The notes: generated from the sequence alone by a model not told the origin. A DNA stretch of 64,000 bases from Granulibacter bethesdensis CGDNIH1 (GCF_000014285.2 NC_008343.2:1762501-1826500), one strand, 5' to 3'. Positions 17,287-26,621 are shown, numbered from the stretch's first letter. Made by a program: numbers and translations.

Positions 17287-17310
17287 AAAGGGGTAGTTTT
17301 CAACCCCTTT
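17287..17310. promoter_or_regulatory. Second operator-like inverted repeat
   Basis: AAAGGGGT at 17287-17294 is inverted at 17303-17310 with eight bases between. It lies 23 bases before the repressor ATG and shares the GGGGT core of the neighbouring palindrome, so autoregulation is likely. Confidence 0.5.
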
Positions 17311-17332
17311 ACGCTGTGCTACAGAGACACGT

Positions 17333-18100
17333 ATGAGCCATCCATCCGATGCCCGATCCCCGCTTTCCTTCCCCATAGAGATGACAGTGGGCGAGCGGAT
17401 GCGGCATGCCAGAATCCAGCGCGGATGGTCTCAGGACGCATTGGCGAAGGAGGCGGGAACCTCCCAGACCACGATCGACAAGATCGAGCGTAATCTGACC
17501 CAGCGCTCCCGCGCCCTGCCCCGTCTGGCGCAATGCCTGGGTGTGGATCTGCTGACGCTGGACCCGGATTACCTCGGCGATTACCAACCGGGCACAGAGG
17601 CGGAAGCGCCCCCTCAGTCACCCCGGAAATTGCAGGGCCAGGTTCGCATACCGGCTCAGCCGATCCCACCGCCGATCACGGGGCTTTCTGTGCGCAGCGT
17701 ACCGGTTTTCGGCACGGCACAGGGCGGCGCGCTGGGGGCAACGGGTCTGCCGGACAGTGCGCAGGCGCTGGACTGGGCGCGGCTTCCCGGCCCCCTGACC
17801 GGCATTCCCGGCCTGTTCGCGCTGTATGTCGAGGGCGACAGTATGGAGCCATGGGTGGAGCATGGCCATCTGATCTACATCCACCCCACCCGCCCCGCCG
17901 CCCCGCGAGACCACGTCGTCGTGGTGGTGCAGGACGGAGAATACGATGAGCCGCGCGCGCTGGTGAAACGTCTGGTGCGCCGCACGGCCGGGCGGCTGGT
18001 GCTGCACCAGTACAACCCCGCCGGAGAGATCGAGATCGACGCCCGGACCGTCATGCGCATCTACCGGGTCATCCCCTGGAACGAGGTTGCCGGGGTTTAA
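17333..18100 (+). CDS. Phage repressor, HTH plus S24 peptidase (CI/LexA-like)
   Basis: The protein has 255 residues. An XRE-type helix-turn-helix (about 20-75, with SQDALAKEAGTSQTTIDKIE) binds operators. A Pro-rich linker leads into an S24 peptidase domain with Ser170 in GDSME and Lys212 in ALVKRLVRR as the catalytic dyad. A plausible self-cleavage Ala-Gln-Gly-Gly lies near residues 129-132. Cleavage would follow RecA activation and induce the prophage. Both flanks carry GGGGTTAA-type operator sequences. It is divergent from the early operon and appears intact, so lysogeny control may still work. Confidence 0.85.
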   Translation: MSHPSDARSPLSFPIEMTVGERMRHARIQRGWSQDALAKEAGTSQTTIDKIERNLTQRSRALPRLAQCLGVDLLTLDPDYLGDYQPGTEAEAPPQSPRKLQGQVRIPAQPIPPPITGLSVRSVPVFGTAQGGALGATGLPDSAQALDWARLPGPLTGIPGLFALYVEGDSMEPWVEHGHLIYIHPTRPAAPRDHVVVVVQDGEYDEPRALVKRLVRRTAGRLVLHQYNPAGEIEIDARTVMRIYRVIPWNEVAGV

Positions 18101-18104
18101 CCCC
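18092..18104. promoter_or_regulatory. Operator-like palindrome over the repressor stop
   Basis: GGGGTTTAACCCC spans the TAA stop codon of the repressor. It differs from the early-promoter palindrome by one central base. Confidence 0.45.
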
Positions 18105-18117
18105 GAAACGTCATTTT

Positions 18118-18160
18118 AACACCATTTGGTGTTGACGAAACGGGGTTAAAAGGGTTAAAC
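18118..18160 (+). promoter_or_regulatory. Rightward promoter mirroring the early leftward promoter
   Basis: A palindrome AACACCA-TT-TGGTGTT (18118-18133) overlaps TTGACG (18132-18137). After 17 bases, TTAAAC (18155-18160) serves as -10, and the spacer contains GGGGTTAA. The string GTGTTGACG is the inverted copy of 17267-17275, so the two promoters face away from the repressor in mirror image. Confidence 0.6.
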
Positions 18161-18199
18161 GGCGCGGCCTGTTCCGCTCCGTTTGACCGAGGTTTCACG

Positions 18200-18511
18200 A
18201 TGCCCAGCTACCCCACCAGTGTGGAGGCAGAATTTCACTGGTTCGATCATCAGGGTGATCCTCAGATCACGCCGCTGGAGATCCATGGCCGTCTCGATCC
18301 CGGCGCATGGCTCGACGAAAATGGTCAGTCCTGCGCGCCGATTTTCGTCGCCACCCACATCACCGATGTCCACACCGGCCAGCCCCTGCCCATGACCGGC
18401 CCCCTCGCCCGTTTCGCCGATACGCTCACTGAAGACTGGAGCGATCCACGGATGGATCGCATGCTGCGGCCGTTTGAACCAAGGGAAAAGAGGGTGATGG
18501 CGTGGCGGTAG
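18200..18511 (+). CDS. Prophage rightward early protein, unknown
   Basis: The protein has 103 residues and begins MPSYPTSVEAEFHWFDHQGD. GAGG lies seven bases before the ATG, and the mirror promoter lies about 40 bases upstream. It is acidic, with a strand-rich first half and a basic end (FEPREKRVMAWR). It occupies the position where a Cro gene often lies, but no helix-turn-helix is visible. It may be a small lysogeny or exclusion protein; no family is recognised. Confidence 0.5.
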   Translation: MPSYPTSVEAEFHWFDHQGDPQITPLEIHGRLDPGAWLDENGQSCAPIFVATHITDVHTGQPLPMTGPLARFADTLTEDWSDPRMDRMLRPFEPREKRVMAWR

Positions 18512-18668
18512 GCAGGAACAATTGGAGCGTGGCGACATTCCTTTCAAATACGTTGGTCGCCATCGGCGTATCAAAGCGGAAGATGTTTCCAAGTACCAAC
18601 GCATACGCGATGAAAAACGCAGACAGGCATTGGAGGAACTGGCTGAAATGGATGCAGGGCTGATTTAA
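18498..18668 (+). pseudogene. Truncated antitoxin (excisionase-type HTH), C-terminal half
   Basis: The frame reads LERGDIPFKYVGRHRRIKAE and continues with a basic helix ending EELAEMDAGLI before TAA at 18666. This matches the C-terminal half of excisionase/MerR-type antitoxins, whose usual first half (TTQEAADLLNVSRPxxxKLL) is absent. Instead the frame continues upstream into unrelated prophage-side codons to a stop at 18495-18497. The TAA lies three bases before the PIN gene, as in an antitoxin-toxin operon. It is probably a relic cut by integration or deletion. Confidence 0.6.
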
Positions 18669-18671
18669 GAT

Positions 18672-19040
18672 ATGTTTGCCAACCGCTTTACCGCCCGGCT
18701 GGATGCCTGTACTCTGACCGGCGCGTTAAAGCGAAATCTTCTCTTGTCTCTGGCAGAAGAGGGATTTTTTCGTCCCTGCTGGTCACAGGATATTCTCGAT
18801 GAAACAAAGCGCGCCATTGCCGGAATTATTGCAGGCCATGCCCCCGAATTGACCACGACAGAAGCCGAGGATCGTACGCAAAGAGCATGTAATTCCATAA
18901 TCCATGCTTTTCCAGAAGCCATGGTGATGGAATACGGTCATCTTGCACCGCATAATCACCAACTCCCTGATCCGGCTGATGCGCATGCTATTGCGGCCGC
19001 CAGCATAACGCCGTCAACCAGCATCATATGCAATGTTTGA
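18672..19040 (+). pseudogene. PIN-domain toxin, C-terminally truncated
   Basis: The frame of 122 residues begins MFANRFTARLDACTLTGALK and keeps three expected PIN acidic sites: Asp in RLDAC, Glu in ILDETKRAI, and Asp in LPDPADAHAIAAA. PIN toxins cleave RNA with four acidic residues. Here the frame ends at SIICNV, just where family members continue with a Thr-Asp-Asn segment carrying the fourth residue, and about 50 residues are missing. Loss of its antitoxin half suggests a dead module. The alternative of a minimal functional protein is less likely. Confidence 0.6.
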
Positions 19041-19111
19041 ACTCACCCGCACCCACAAATGCACAGGCGCTGAAGAAGCCTGCACCATGACCGGACGGCC
19101 ATGATGCTGGT

Positions 19112-19606
19112 TCAAACCTCGTATCGGCATTCGGCCGGTGTCAGACCGAGTTCTTTCCGAGCCTGCCATCTGGCTTCATCGCAATACAGGATGGTGTAGT
19201 CTGGAAGTTCTGCTTTCAAGGCCCGAGCGATTTCCAGACCGGCTTCTGTAAAGCCTTCCAGATCGAACGGTGCGCGTTCCTCGGGCGGCAGAAAATCCTC
19301 GAAATCGTCGGCCCAATCCTCCCACGCCTGCAAACGGGTTGTCAGGTCTTGGGAAATGGGCAGGTCGGCAAGGAGGATCATCTCTCCCTTGCTGCTCCAC
19401 AGGCAATGCGTCAGATCACCGCCCATGACGATGTATTTGTCCGGCGGCAGCACCGGTGCATCCTTCATATCCTGCGGCCTCGCTTCATGGCTGGCAGTAT
19501 TGATCAAGAACCATCTTGGCATGGCATTACGCGGCGTCAGACTGATCCTGCAGAGAGCATGGGTCAATCCGGGTGGCCAAAACCTCTTGCCGGTTCTCGC
19601 AGGCAT
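19112..19606 (-). CDS. Hypothetical protein, acidic
   Basis: The protein has 164 residues from ATG 19606, chosen because GAGG is five bases upstream (a GTG at 19612 is also open). It begins MPARTGKRFWPPGLTHALCR. The body is acidic with a Trp-rich helix (LQAWEDWADDFEDFLPPEE) and a late EAGLEIARALKAELPDYTIL. No signal peptide or membrane segment is seen. I do not recognise a family; acidic cytosolic proteins of this type include immunity proteins, but no partner toxin is visible nearby. Confidence 0.5.
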   Translation of the reverse strand: MPARTGKRFWPPGLTHALCRISLTPRNAMPRWFLINTASHEARPQDMKDAPVLPPDKYIVMGGDLTHCLWSSKGEMILLADLPISQDLTTRLQAWEDWADDFEDFLPPEERAPFDLEGFTEAGLEIARALKAELPDYTILYCDEARWQARKELGLTPAECRYEV

Positions 19607-19662
19607 CCCCACCTCAGGAATGAAAGCACATTCATCAATCCACTTTTCTGGAATTCTCTTCC

Positions 19663-20277
19663 ATGCCCTCTATCGCCCTGCTTGGTGCCACCGGGAATGC
19701 CGGGTCGCATATTCTGAAGGAATTGTCAGATCGCGGCCATCGCGTGACGGCGATTGCGCGTAACATCTCTGCGATCCCTCCCCTGCCTGGCGTCACCGCC
19801 GTGACCGGAGACGCAGCCGATACCGCAACCATCGTCCCTGTTCTGCATGGGCATGATGCGGTAATCAGCGCCCTGCCATTCCCCACCATTGATCCCGCCC
19901 TGTTGTTGCGTGCGGTGCGGGAGGCAGGCGTCAAACGCTATCTGGTGGTCGGCGGCGCGGGCAGTCTGGAGGCAGAGCCGGGCGTCAAGCTGATCGATCA
20001 CCCCGATTTCCCAGCCGAATATAAATTCGAAGCCTCACACGGGGTCGCGTTTCTCGATCTGCTCCGCAGTTCCGCCAGTGATCTGGAATGGAGTTTCATC
20101 TCCCCCTCCATCCTGTTCGGCCCGGGTGGGCGCACCGGCGTATTCCGCCTCGGCGGAGATCAGGTGCTGCGGCATGAAGGGGGTTCCTCCATCTCCTATG
20201 AGGATTATGCCATCGCATTGGTGGATGAGCTGGAACACCCGGCCCATCTCCGGCAGCGCTTTACGGTGGGATACTGA
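19663..20277 (+). CDS. NAD(P)-binding oxidoreductase, NmrA/YwnB-like
   Basis: The protein has 204 residues and starts directly with a Rossmann nucleotide site, IALLGATGNAGSHILKELSD. This is the GxxGxxG form of atypical short-chain dehydrogenases. Later signatures are AVISALPFP, RYLVVGGAGSLE, and a C-terminal ISYEDYAIALVDELEHP. It lacks the classical YxxxK pair, as in NmrA/YwnB proteins, which reduce flavins or sense NAD(P). Substrate is unknown. It stands alone upstream of the catalase gene. Confidence 0.75.
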   Translation: MPSIALLGATGNAGSHILKELSDRGHRVTAIARNISAIPPLPGVTAVTGDAADTATIVPVLHGHDAVISALPFPTIDPALLLRAVREAGVKRYLVVGGAGSLEAEPGVKLIDHPDFPAEYKFEASHGVAFLDLLRSSASDLEWSFISPSILFGPGGRTGVFRLGGDQVLRHEGGSSISYEDYAIALVDELEHPAHLRQRFTVGY

Positions 20278-20427
20278 TTTCCTCACATTTTCGTGATGCC
20301 ACCGAGGCAAAGCGGGCTGCGTTGCTTCTGTCGTGCACATGCCTCGCCGTGGCGGGCCGATCCGGCTCGTCTCCTCCCCTGAACGGCAAGGTGCGGAACA
20401 CGTTGAGAGATACAGGAGATCGCGTCC

Positions 20428-22572
20428 ATGGCCCCTCCCACCCGCCCCTCCCGCCCGGCTTCCTCTTCTGCTTCGGTGCCTCCGCCGCCCTCCGGTGGGG
20501 GCTGCCCGTTTCTGCACGGGCTGGGCGGGGAGCTGCATCAGCTCGCCGGAGAGAACAATCCGGTTTTGACGACGCAGCAGGGCATTCCGGTCGGCGATGA
20601 TCAGAACACGCTGCGTCTTGATGCGCGCGGGCCGGCGTTGCTGGAAGATTTCCACTTCCGCGAGAAGATGTTCCATTTCGACCATGAGCGTATCCCGGAG
20701 CGCGTGGTGCATGCCCGCGGCTATGGCGCTCATGGCTTCTTCGAGCTGACCGAAAGCCTGAGCGATATTACCAAAGCCGATATCTTCCAGCGCAAGGGCG
20801 AGAAAACACCTCTTTTCGTGCGCTTCTCCACCGTGGCGGGTAATAAAGGATCGCCCGATCTGGCGCGTGATGTGCGTGGTTTCGCGATCAAATTCTACAC
20901 AAAGGAGGGCAACTGGGATCTGGTCGGCAACAATATTCCGGTTTTCTTCATTCAGGATGCGATCAAGTTCCCCGATCTGATCCATGCCGCCAAAGAAGCC
21001 CCCGATCGCGCCTTTCCGCAGGCCCAGACCGCGCATGACAATTTCTGGGACTTCATATCCCTGATGCCGGAAGCGGTGCACATGGCGCTGTGGATCATGT
21101 CGGATCGCACCATTCCACGCTCCTTGCGCTTTATGGAGGGGTTTGGCGTGCATACGTTCCGCTTTGTGAATGCGGAGGGTCATTCAACCTACGTCAAATT
21201 CCATCTGAAGCCGAAGCTGGGCCTGCAATCCGTGGCGTGGAACGAGGCCGTGAAGATCAACGGCGCCGATCCGGATTTCCACCGTCGCGATTTATGGAGC
21301 GCCCTGAACAGCGGTGATTTCCCGGAATGGGAGGTGGGCGTTCAGCTTTTCGATGATGCCTTCGCCGATGCCTTCCCGTTCGACGTGCTGGATGCCACCA
21401 AGCTGATCCCGGAAGAAGATGTGCCGGTGCGCATCGTCGGCCGTCTGGTGCTGACCCGTCCAGTGGACAATTTCTTCGCCGAGACCGAACAGGTCGCATT
21501 CTGCACCCAGAATGTCGTGCCGGGGATCGACTTCACGAATGATCCTTTGTTGCAGGGGCGTAATTTCTCCTATCTGGATACGCAGTTGAAGCGGCTGGGT
21601 GGACCGAACTTCACGCATATTCCGATCAATGCGCCCCATGTGCCGGTGCAGAATTTCCAGCAGGACGGCCACATGGCGATGCGCAACCCCAAAGGCCGCG
21701 CCAATTACGAGCCGAACAGCTGGGGAGCGGAGGGAGGGCCTCGCGAAGACCCTCAACGCGGCCATACCAGCTTCCCCGCGCAGGAAAGCGGCGAAAAGCG
21801 CCGTGCCAGGCCGGAGAAATTCGCCGATCATTACAGTCAGGCACGCCAGTTCTATCTCAGCCAGACCCCGATCGAGCAACGGCATATCGCGGATGCCTTC
21901 ACCTTTGAACTCAGCAAGGTGGAGACGCCGGCAATCCGCGAGCGGATGGTCGGGCATCTGCGGCTGGTGGATGAGGCTCTGGCCGATGCGGTGGCAGGCG
22001 GGCTGGGGCTGAAGGCTTTACCGGATGCTCCGAAACCGGCCCGGGCGCCGATCAATGATCTGCCTCCTTCTGCGGCACTGAGCATCGTGGCCAATGGACC
22101 CCAGCGCTTCGAGGGCCGCAAACTCGGTCTCCTCGTCAGCGACGGGGCGGATGCCGCGTTGTTGTCGGCGCTGATTGAGGCGGTCGACAAGGAAGGGGCG
22201 CAACTGGAACTCATTGCCCCGACCGTCAGCGGCATCACCGACAGCAAAGGCGTCTCCCACAAGGCGCAACAGCGTGTGGAGGGTGGTCCCTCGGTTCTGT
22301 ATGACGCGGTGGCTGTTCTTCTTTCTGCCGACGGTGCGGCGCTGCTGTCGCAAAAACCGGAAGCACGGGATTTCGTCAGCGATGCCTTTGCGCATGCGAA
22401 GTTCATCGCTTTCACAAAGGAAGCCGAACCTTTGCTGGAGGCCGCCGGGATCAAGCCCGCTTTGCAGGATAACGGGTTCGTCAGACTGGAAAAAGCGGAC
22501 GATGCCGCCCGTTTCCTCAAAACATGCGGCGCCCTGCGGTTCTGGGAGCGGGAAGCAAAGAAGCCCGCTTGA
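20428..22572 (+). CDS. katE: Large-subunit catalase (HPII type)
   Basis: The protein has 714 residues, the long clade-2 form. It converts hydrogen peroxide to water and oxygen with a haem. The catalytic His is at about residue 95 ([15 protein letters not shown]) and the Asn in [13 protein letters not shown] near 168; the haem Tyr lies in [13 protein letters not shown]. The C-terminal 150 residues form the flavodoxin/GATase-like extra domain ([20 protein letters not shown]). AGGAGA precedes the ATG at 20428. A hairpin terminator follows. It should protect against peroxide from oxidative metabolism. Confidence 0.92.
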   Translation: MAPPTRPSRPASSSASVPPPPSGGGCPFLHGLGGELHQLAGENNPVLTTQQGIPVGDDQNTLRLDARGPALLEDFHFREKMFHFDHERIPERVVHARGYGAHGFFELTESLSDITKADIFQRKGEKTPLFVRFSTVAGNKGSPDLARDVRGFAIKFYTKEGNWDLVGNNIPVFFIQDAIKFPDLIHAAKEAPDRAFPQAQTAHDNFWDFISLMPEAVHMALWIMSDRTIPRSLRFMEGFGVHTFRFVNAEGHSTYVKFHLKPKLGLQSVAWNEAVKINGADPDFHRRDLWSALNSGDFPEWEVGVQLFDDAFADAFPFDVLDATKLIPEEDVPVRIVGRLVLTRPVDNFFAETEQVAFCTQNVVPGIDFTNDPLLQGRNFSYLDTQLKRLGGPNFTHIPINAPHVPVQNFQQDGHMAMRNPKGRANYEPNSWGAEGGPREDPQRGHTSFPAQESGEKRRARPEKFADHYSQARQFYLSQTPIEQRHIADAFTFELSKVETPAIRERMVGHLRLVDEALADAVAGGLGLKALPDAPKPARAPINDLPPSAALSIVANGPQRFEGRKLGLLVSDGADAALLSALIEAVDKEGAQLELIAPTVSGITDSKGVSHKAQQRVEGGPSVLYDAVAVLLSADGAALLSQKPEARDFVSDAFAHAKFIAFTKEAEPLLEAAGIKPALQDNGFVRLEKADDAARFLKTCGALRFWEREAKKPA

Positions 22573-22599
22573 GACAGGGACGTTAAAAAGGTGAACAGG

Positions 22600-22627
22600 A
22601 AGCGGCTCCGGGAGGGGCCGCTTCTTT
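22600..22627 (+). terminator. Terminator after katE
   Basis: AAGCGGC (22600-22606) pairs with GCCGCTT (22617-22623), with extra GC pairs inside, and is followed by CTTTGATT. It lies 28 bases after the katE stop. Confidence 0.6.
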
Positions 22628-22734
22628 GATTGAGTATGGAAAGAAACGTTATTCTTCAGTCACTTTATTTTGGAAGCAATCATTGTTGATCTGTAACGGA
22701 ATATTTTTGATGTAGCCTTCTAAACTCCGTTTTG

Positions 22735-22830
22735 TCACTCTTTCCCGCAGCGAACGACAACCAGCAGAATGCTGTCATCCTAGACCTGATAAACAAGTCG
22801 GTCATCGTCTGCGAGACGCCCTCTCACCCT
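22735..22830 (-). pseudogene. Remnant of a YoeB/RelE-type toxin C-terminus
   Basis: On minus the codons read RGRLADDDRLVYQV, then TAG, then DDSILLVVVRCGKE and a stop. This resembles the end of YoeB-type toxins, where RRIT-EHRLVY is followed by a strand pair and the terminal Cys-Arg-His-Tyr. An in-frame stop splits the relic and the final His-Tyr is lost. No start or antitoxin gene is seen. The similarity is short, so this is a cautious call. Confidence 0.4.
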
Positions 22831-22892
22831 TGTCATCGCTCCACCGGTTTGGTCTGTTGCACGCAGAGAAGTCATTGGGAACCATACCGACC

Positions 22893-23627
22893 ATGCATGC
22901 CAGCACACGCCGCTATCGCTATCATCCGCTCCTGCTGACTGTCTGCGGCATGATGGCAGCCTTTACCATGGCCCGGCCTGCTCTGGTTCGGGCGGCTTCA
23001 CCACCTTCCTACACGCCTCCGCCCTTGCCGTCCCCTCCGCCAGCCGACACCCCGAAAACGGCACAGCAGCCGACCGATTATCTCGGCCTGCCCGGCCCGA
23101 TCCTGCTGGGGAAAAAGCTTTACCATCTGGTGTGGAGCGCGCATCCCACGGCCGCTTATGTCAAGCAGGAATACATTCCGGCGGACGAAACCATCGCTCA
23201 TTACGACAGCATGCTCCTGATCGAGCGCATCAGCGGCCCGATGACGGTCGAGCAATCCGTCAATCTGATGGCCCTTCAGCTTCAGAGCCGTAAAACCCGC
23301 GATCCGCTCACCCGGCTGACGGTGGTGAACAATCAGGAGACCGGCAACACCATGCTGGATTTCCTCATCAGCGGAGAAACCAGGGAAGGCCCCATCGTCG
23401 AGTGGAATGCCTACCGTTATGCGCCGCTGACCAAGGATGGCGGCGTCGTGCTGTTCGGGCTGAGCCGCCGCGCCTACGGTCAGGACGGGTTGGCCGCGTT
23501 CATGAGCAAACTGTCCGACACCAGACAGGAGGGGCTGGATCTGCTCACCACCACCCCGATGCCACAACCGCATGAACCGCCGCCTCCGCCGCCAGCCCCG
23601 GCCAAGGGGAAAGAGAAAAAAGGCTGA
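22893..23627 (+). CDS. Secreted protein of unknown function, Pro-rich ends
   Basis: From ATG 22893 the protein has 244 residues. It starts MHASTRRYRYHPLLLTVCGM, a Sec signal peptide ending near ALVRAASPP. A Pro-rich linker leads to a globular core (about residues 70-225) that contains YHLVWSAHPTAAYVKQEYIP and FLISGETREGPIVEWNAYRY. The last 20 residues are again Pro-rich and then Lys-rich. It is likely periplasmic. I recognise no family. A longer frame to 22830 lacks a ribosome site and would hide the signal peptide. Confidence 0.65.
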   Translation: MHASTRRYRYHPLLLTVCGMMAAFTMARPALVRAASPPSYTPPPLPSPPPADTPKTAQQPTDYLGLPGPILLGKKLYHLVWSAHPTAAYVKQEYIPADETIAHYDSMLLIERISGPMTVEQSVNLMALQLQSRKTRDPLTRLTVVNNQETGNTMLDFLISGETREGPIVEWNAYRYAPLTKDGGVVLFGLSRRAYGQDGLAAFMSKLSDTRQEGLDLLTTTPMPQPHEPPPPPPAPAKGKEKKG

Positions 23628-23660
23628 GCCTGCCCTCCTCTATGACTTTCCTATTCCGGA

Positions 23661-23696
23661 CAGGCGGGCATGGCATGGAAAGCCTATGCCCGCCTG
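23661..23696. terminator. Stem-loop after the secreted protein gene
   Basis: An 11-base arm CAGGCGGGCAT (23661-23671) is inverted at 23686-23696. It lies 34 bases after the stop. No T-run follows, so termination is possible but not certain. Confidence 0.4.
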
Positions 23697-23867
23697 AATA
23701 CCGTCGGGAAGGCGCAGGACGCATCCGTCCCCGCGCATGATCCATGATGGGGAGCCAACACGCATGACCGAACATTCCTTCCAGAATATCCTTCCTTCTT
23801 CTTCCTCACCGGCAGAGGTTGCGTGGTTTTAAGCTCTCATCCGTACAGGAAAAGGACCAGCCTTAGC

Positions 23868-24110
23868 ATGGGCAGTATCAGTCACAGCGACACCAGACAG
23901 TTCATCGTGGGCCACGACATTCAGGGACAATGGGTCGTGTGCGATCAAAGCGGAGCCGTCGGAGGCATTTTCAAAAACCGTGACTCCGCGCTCAGCTTCG
24001 CCAGAAGCGAAACGGGCCATCATCCTCACGCGGTCTTCTGCGCCCCGGATCATCTGGTGATGGATTTCTTCAGCACGATCAGCCACACGGCCTTACGCCC
24101 GCAAAGCTGA
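23868..24110 (+). CDS. Small protein of unknown function, 80 aa
   Basis: From ATG 23868 the protein has 80 residues and begins MGSISHSDTRQFIVGHDIQG. It contains a Trp-Val-Val-Cys-Asp strand and FKNRDSALSFARSETGHHPH, a pattern seen in small DUF2188-like proteins where a repeated strand-helix unit follows. Similarity is loose. A GTG start at 23823 would add 15 residues but has no ribosome site. It stands alone and ends 245 bases before the repeat-protein array. Confidence 0.5.
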   Translation: MGSISHSDTRQFIVGHDIQGQWVVCDQSGAVGGIFKNRDSALSFARSETGHHPHAVFCAPDHLVMDFFSTISHTALRPQS

Positions 24111-24354
24111 CCTCAACGCACCGCCTTTTTCCGGGAGGCCGCAGAGGCAGGCAGCAGAGGCAGGCAGCCGCCCGGGAAATGGAACGGAGACGGACGCACT
24201 TCCGCAATTGAGGGAAACTGTGCGGGCTTCGGACGCCAAAGCTCGTATCACAACAGAGCACGCCGTTGTGGAACCAATTTTTCACAGGTTCCTGCCTGTA
24301 AAGCCTCATGTCCACAAAGGCTGAAGAAACAACAGGCAGCATGGTTATCCTGTA

Positions 24355-26568
24355 TCAGCCAAAATCGCTTCGGAACAAAAACGGTACCCCTTGCAGCGTG
24401 ATCCGAGTATTGTCCGACAGAGTAAAATGCACATTACCGGCGGTGTCCGGTCGCATCGTAAAGTAGGCGGCATCCACCTGCTGTTCAGAAAATCCGTTGA
24501 AGACCAGGCGATCCACCCCTTTCTGAAAACCGCTGATCGTATCGGAACCACCGCCACGCCCATTGGTAAAAGCAAAAATATCGACAGCTTTCATGCTCAC
24601 ACTGCCAGCCATCAGGGCATTGCCGGTTCCTGCAAACATAACTGTACCTGGCGCCCAATATCCGCTGAGGGTTGTATTCCCTGAACCTGCCTGCAGAACA
24701 TTGCCTTCCCCATGGGATCTCAGGATATCTCCATCACCACCGCCGAATACAGTGCTGTTTCTGGTGACATCAATGACGTTCGATCCTGCACTGCCGGCAA
24801 AGAAAGTGCCGTTCGTGGCACCCTCAACCGTGATATTACCACTTCCACCCTGGATCGTATCCCTGCTGCCATTTCCGCCGTAGTAAGTCAGCGTGGCACC
24901 GCTCTGACCAAAAGCCAGCATAGTACCGGCATCACCTCCATACAGCTCTCCCTTGCTGCCGGAACCAAGCAGCACCAAGCCACTGCCAGAGCCACCGCCG
25001 GTATAAATGAGGCTGCCGGCCGTACCGAACATGGTGGAAGCTCCATCTGCACCGATAATGGTATTGCTTCCTCCCATACCGATAAATATCGGTGATGATT
25101 GGCCGTTTGCGACCAGAAACCGTGCACCTTCTCCGGATCCGATCACCGTATTGACACCTGCATATGCGACAACAGTATCGGAACCATTGCTCCAGAGGGT
25201 ATTTTCCTGCCCTTTCATATTGACAGTTGAGCCGCCAAGGCCGGTCATCAGAAGATTATGATTGGCAGACGCCACAATCGAATCATGACCTTTTCCTCCG
25301 AAAATAGTGGTATAGCCTTCACCATCTTCAAAGAAAGTGGCACCTCTGCCGCCGATCAGGATATCTCCCTGACCGCTGGCATACAGATATCCGCCACCAG
25401 AACCACTGGCCAGCGTATCCGCACCTGCGCCACCGGTAATCGTGTTCTTTCCAGCACCACCCGCCAGATATTGCGATAAACTCGTATTCAATTTTACATA
25501 AACGGGTGCCGTTTCGTTTTTCAGCACCACACTGATTGATGATGGGGCCGTACCGCCGGCGGTAGGAAGAAACGCCAGATTGGTCAGTGCCGAAGACACA
25601 TCTTCAGGCCGTCCAGACACAATATAGGTTTTGCCGTCAGCACTCAGATCTCCAGTGCCGAGATTGGCATAGGTTCCGCCAAAAGATGAATTCAGGCTGA
25701 ACTGGGCCGTCACCTGCGTCGCGGTAGAATAACCGTACAGCGTGATGTCATTTGTAAAAGGATGAATACCGCTGGCTGTATAAACCTGCGTACCGCCGGC
25801 CCCGTCATTCTGGGCCAGCAATACCTGTCCTGCAAGGCTATCACTGCTAAATTTCAAATAGGCAGAGCTTGTTCCGGCAACAATTTTTACGACACCGGCT
25901 CGGCTGGTCTGTATGACGGATGCGCTGTTCACGTAACGCATGCTGGCGAGATCAATCGCATCATCCGCCTTGAACCCGCTGATGACCGTGTTTGACACGT
26001 CCACAGTCTGATCGAGAACAGCCAGGGTTCCGCTGCCGTTTCCTGTGAATGTCAGGCTGCCTCTCAGCCATCCCGCACTTCCCAACGATATTTTTCCAGT
26101 ACCGCTGATAACGGCATTGGCGCCGATACTGTTCTGCCTGATCACCATCTGACCACCAGCAGTCAGGACTGTGCCACTGGCTACACCACCGCTATCAACA
26201 ATCTGCTGTGCCGTATCACCCGCAACAACAGTGTTGGTGGCCAAGCCATACATGTATTGTCTGCCACCGGAGTTGATCTGCGTTCCGTCAGCAAGACCCG
26301 AGTACAAGATCGTTTGCGTACCCGCATCACCAATGACCGTGCCACTGACGCGGCCACCCCAATTGACGACCTGTGCGCCGCCATTGATCACTGTCAGGTC
26401 TGCAATACCACCCGATGCGACTGTCATGGCACCCGAACTGTTCAGAGAGGTGCTGGTAACGGCTCCATTCACAATAGCTGTATCGTACTGAATGGCAGAG
26501 AGGCTCCCGCTCTGACCAATCACAAGACCTGACGAACTCACACCCGATGAGATGCTGATAAGAGCCAT
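24355..26568 (-). CDS. Giant AIDA-repeat/RTX-like protein, copy A (shortest)
   Basis: The protein has 737 residues and begins MALISISSGVSSSGLVIGQS, without a signal peptide. Residues about 40-180 hold AIDA-type strand-loop-strand repeats with the SGG motif (SGGIADLTVINGGAQVVNWG). A linker, a conserved beta domain ending LNTSLSQYLAGGAG, and a glycine-rich RTX-like block (TGGAGADTLASGSGGGYLYA) follow. The C-terminus is FTLSDNTRITLQGVPFLFRS plus a final DFG. AAGAGA lies seven bases before the ATG. Only 53 bases and no terminator separate it from copy B, so the two may be co-transcribed. It is the most divergent copy of the array. Likely secreted surface or matrix protein; the export route is inferred. 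Confidence 0.75.
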   Translation of the reverse strand: MALISISSGVSSSGLVIGQSGSLSAIQYDTAIVNGAVTSTSLNSSGAMTVASGGIADLTVINGGAQVVNWGGRVSGTVIGDAGTQTILYSGLADGTQINSGGRQYMYGLATNTVVAGDTAQQIVDSGGVASGTVLTAGGQMVIRQNSIGANAVISGTGKISLGSAGWLRGSLTFTGNGSGTLAVLDQTVDVSNTVISGFKADDAIDLASMRYVNSASVIQTSRAGVVKIVAGTSSAYLKFSSDSLAGQVLLAQNDGAGGTQVYTASGIHPFTNDITLYGYSTATQVTAQFSLNSSFGGTYANLGTGDLSADGKTYIVSGRPEDVSSALTNLAFLPTAGGTAPSSISVVLKNETAPVYVKLNTSLSQYLAGGAGKNTITGGAGADTLASGSGGGYLYASGQGDILIGGRGATFFEDGEGYTTIFGGKGHDSIVASANHNLLMTGLGGSTVNMKGQENTLWSNGSDTVVAYAGVNTVIGSGEGARFLVANGQSSPIFIGMGGSNTIIGADGASTMFGTAGSLIYTGGGSGSGLVLLGSGSKGELYGGDAGTMLAFGQSGATLTYYGGNGSRDTIQGGSGNITVEGATNGTFFAGSAGSNVIDVTRNSTVFGGGDGDILRSHGEGNVLQAGSGNTTLSGYWAPGTVMFAGTGNALMAGSVSMKAVDIFAFTNGRGGGSDTISGFQKGVDRLVFNGFSEQQVDAAYFTMRPDTAGNVHFTLSDNTRITLQGVPFLFRSDFG

Positions 26569-26621
26569 TTTTATTCTCTTACTAAGTTTTATGTAGATAA
26601 GCAGTCACAGGAACCGGGTTC

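Noticed and set aside
18400-19112. tRNA gene or clear att site at the prophage right edge
   Set aside because: I looked for a cloverleaf or tRNA 3' end near the edge and found none. The left end is outside the window, so att repeats cannot be compared.
24111-24354. Terminator after copy A
   Set aside because: Only weak GGAACC/GGTTCC pairing without a T-run is present, unlike the strong terminators after copies C, D and E.
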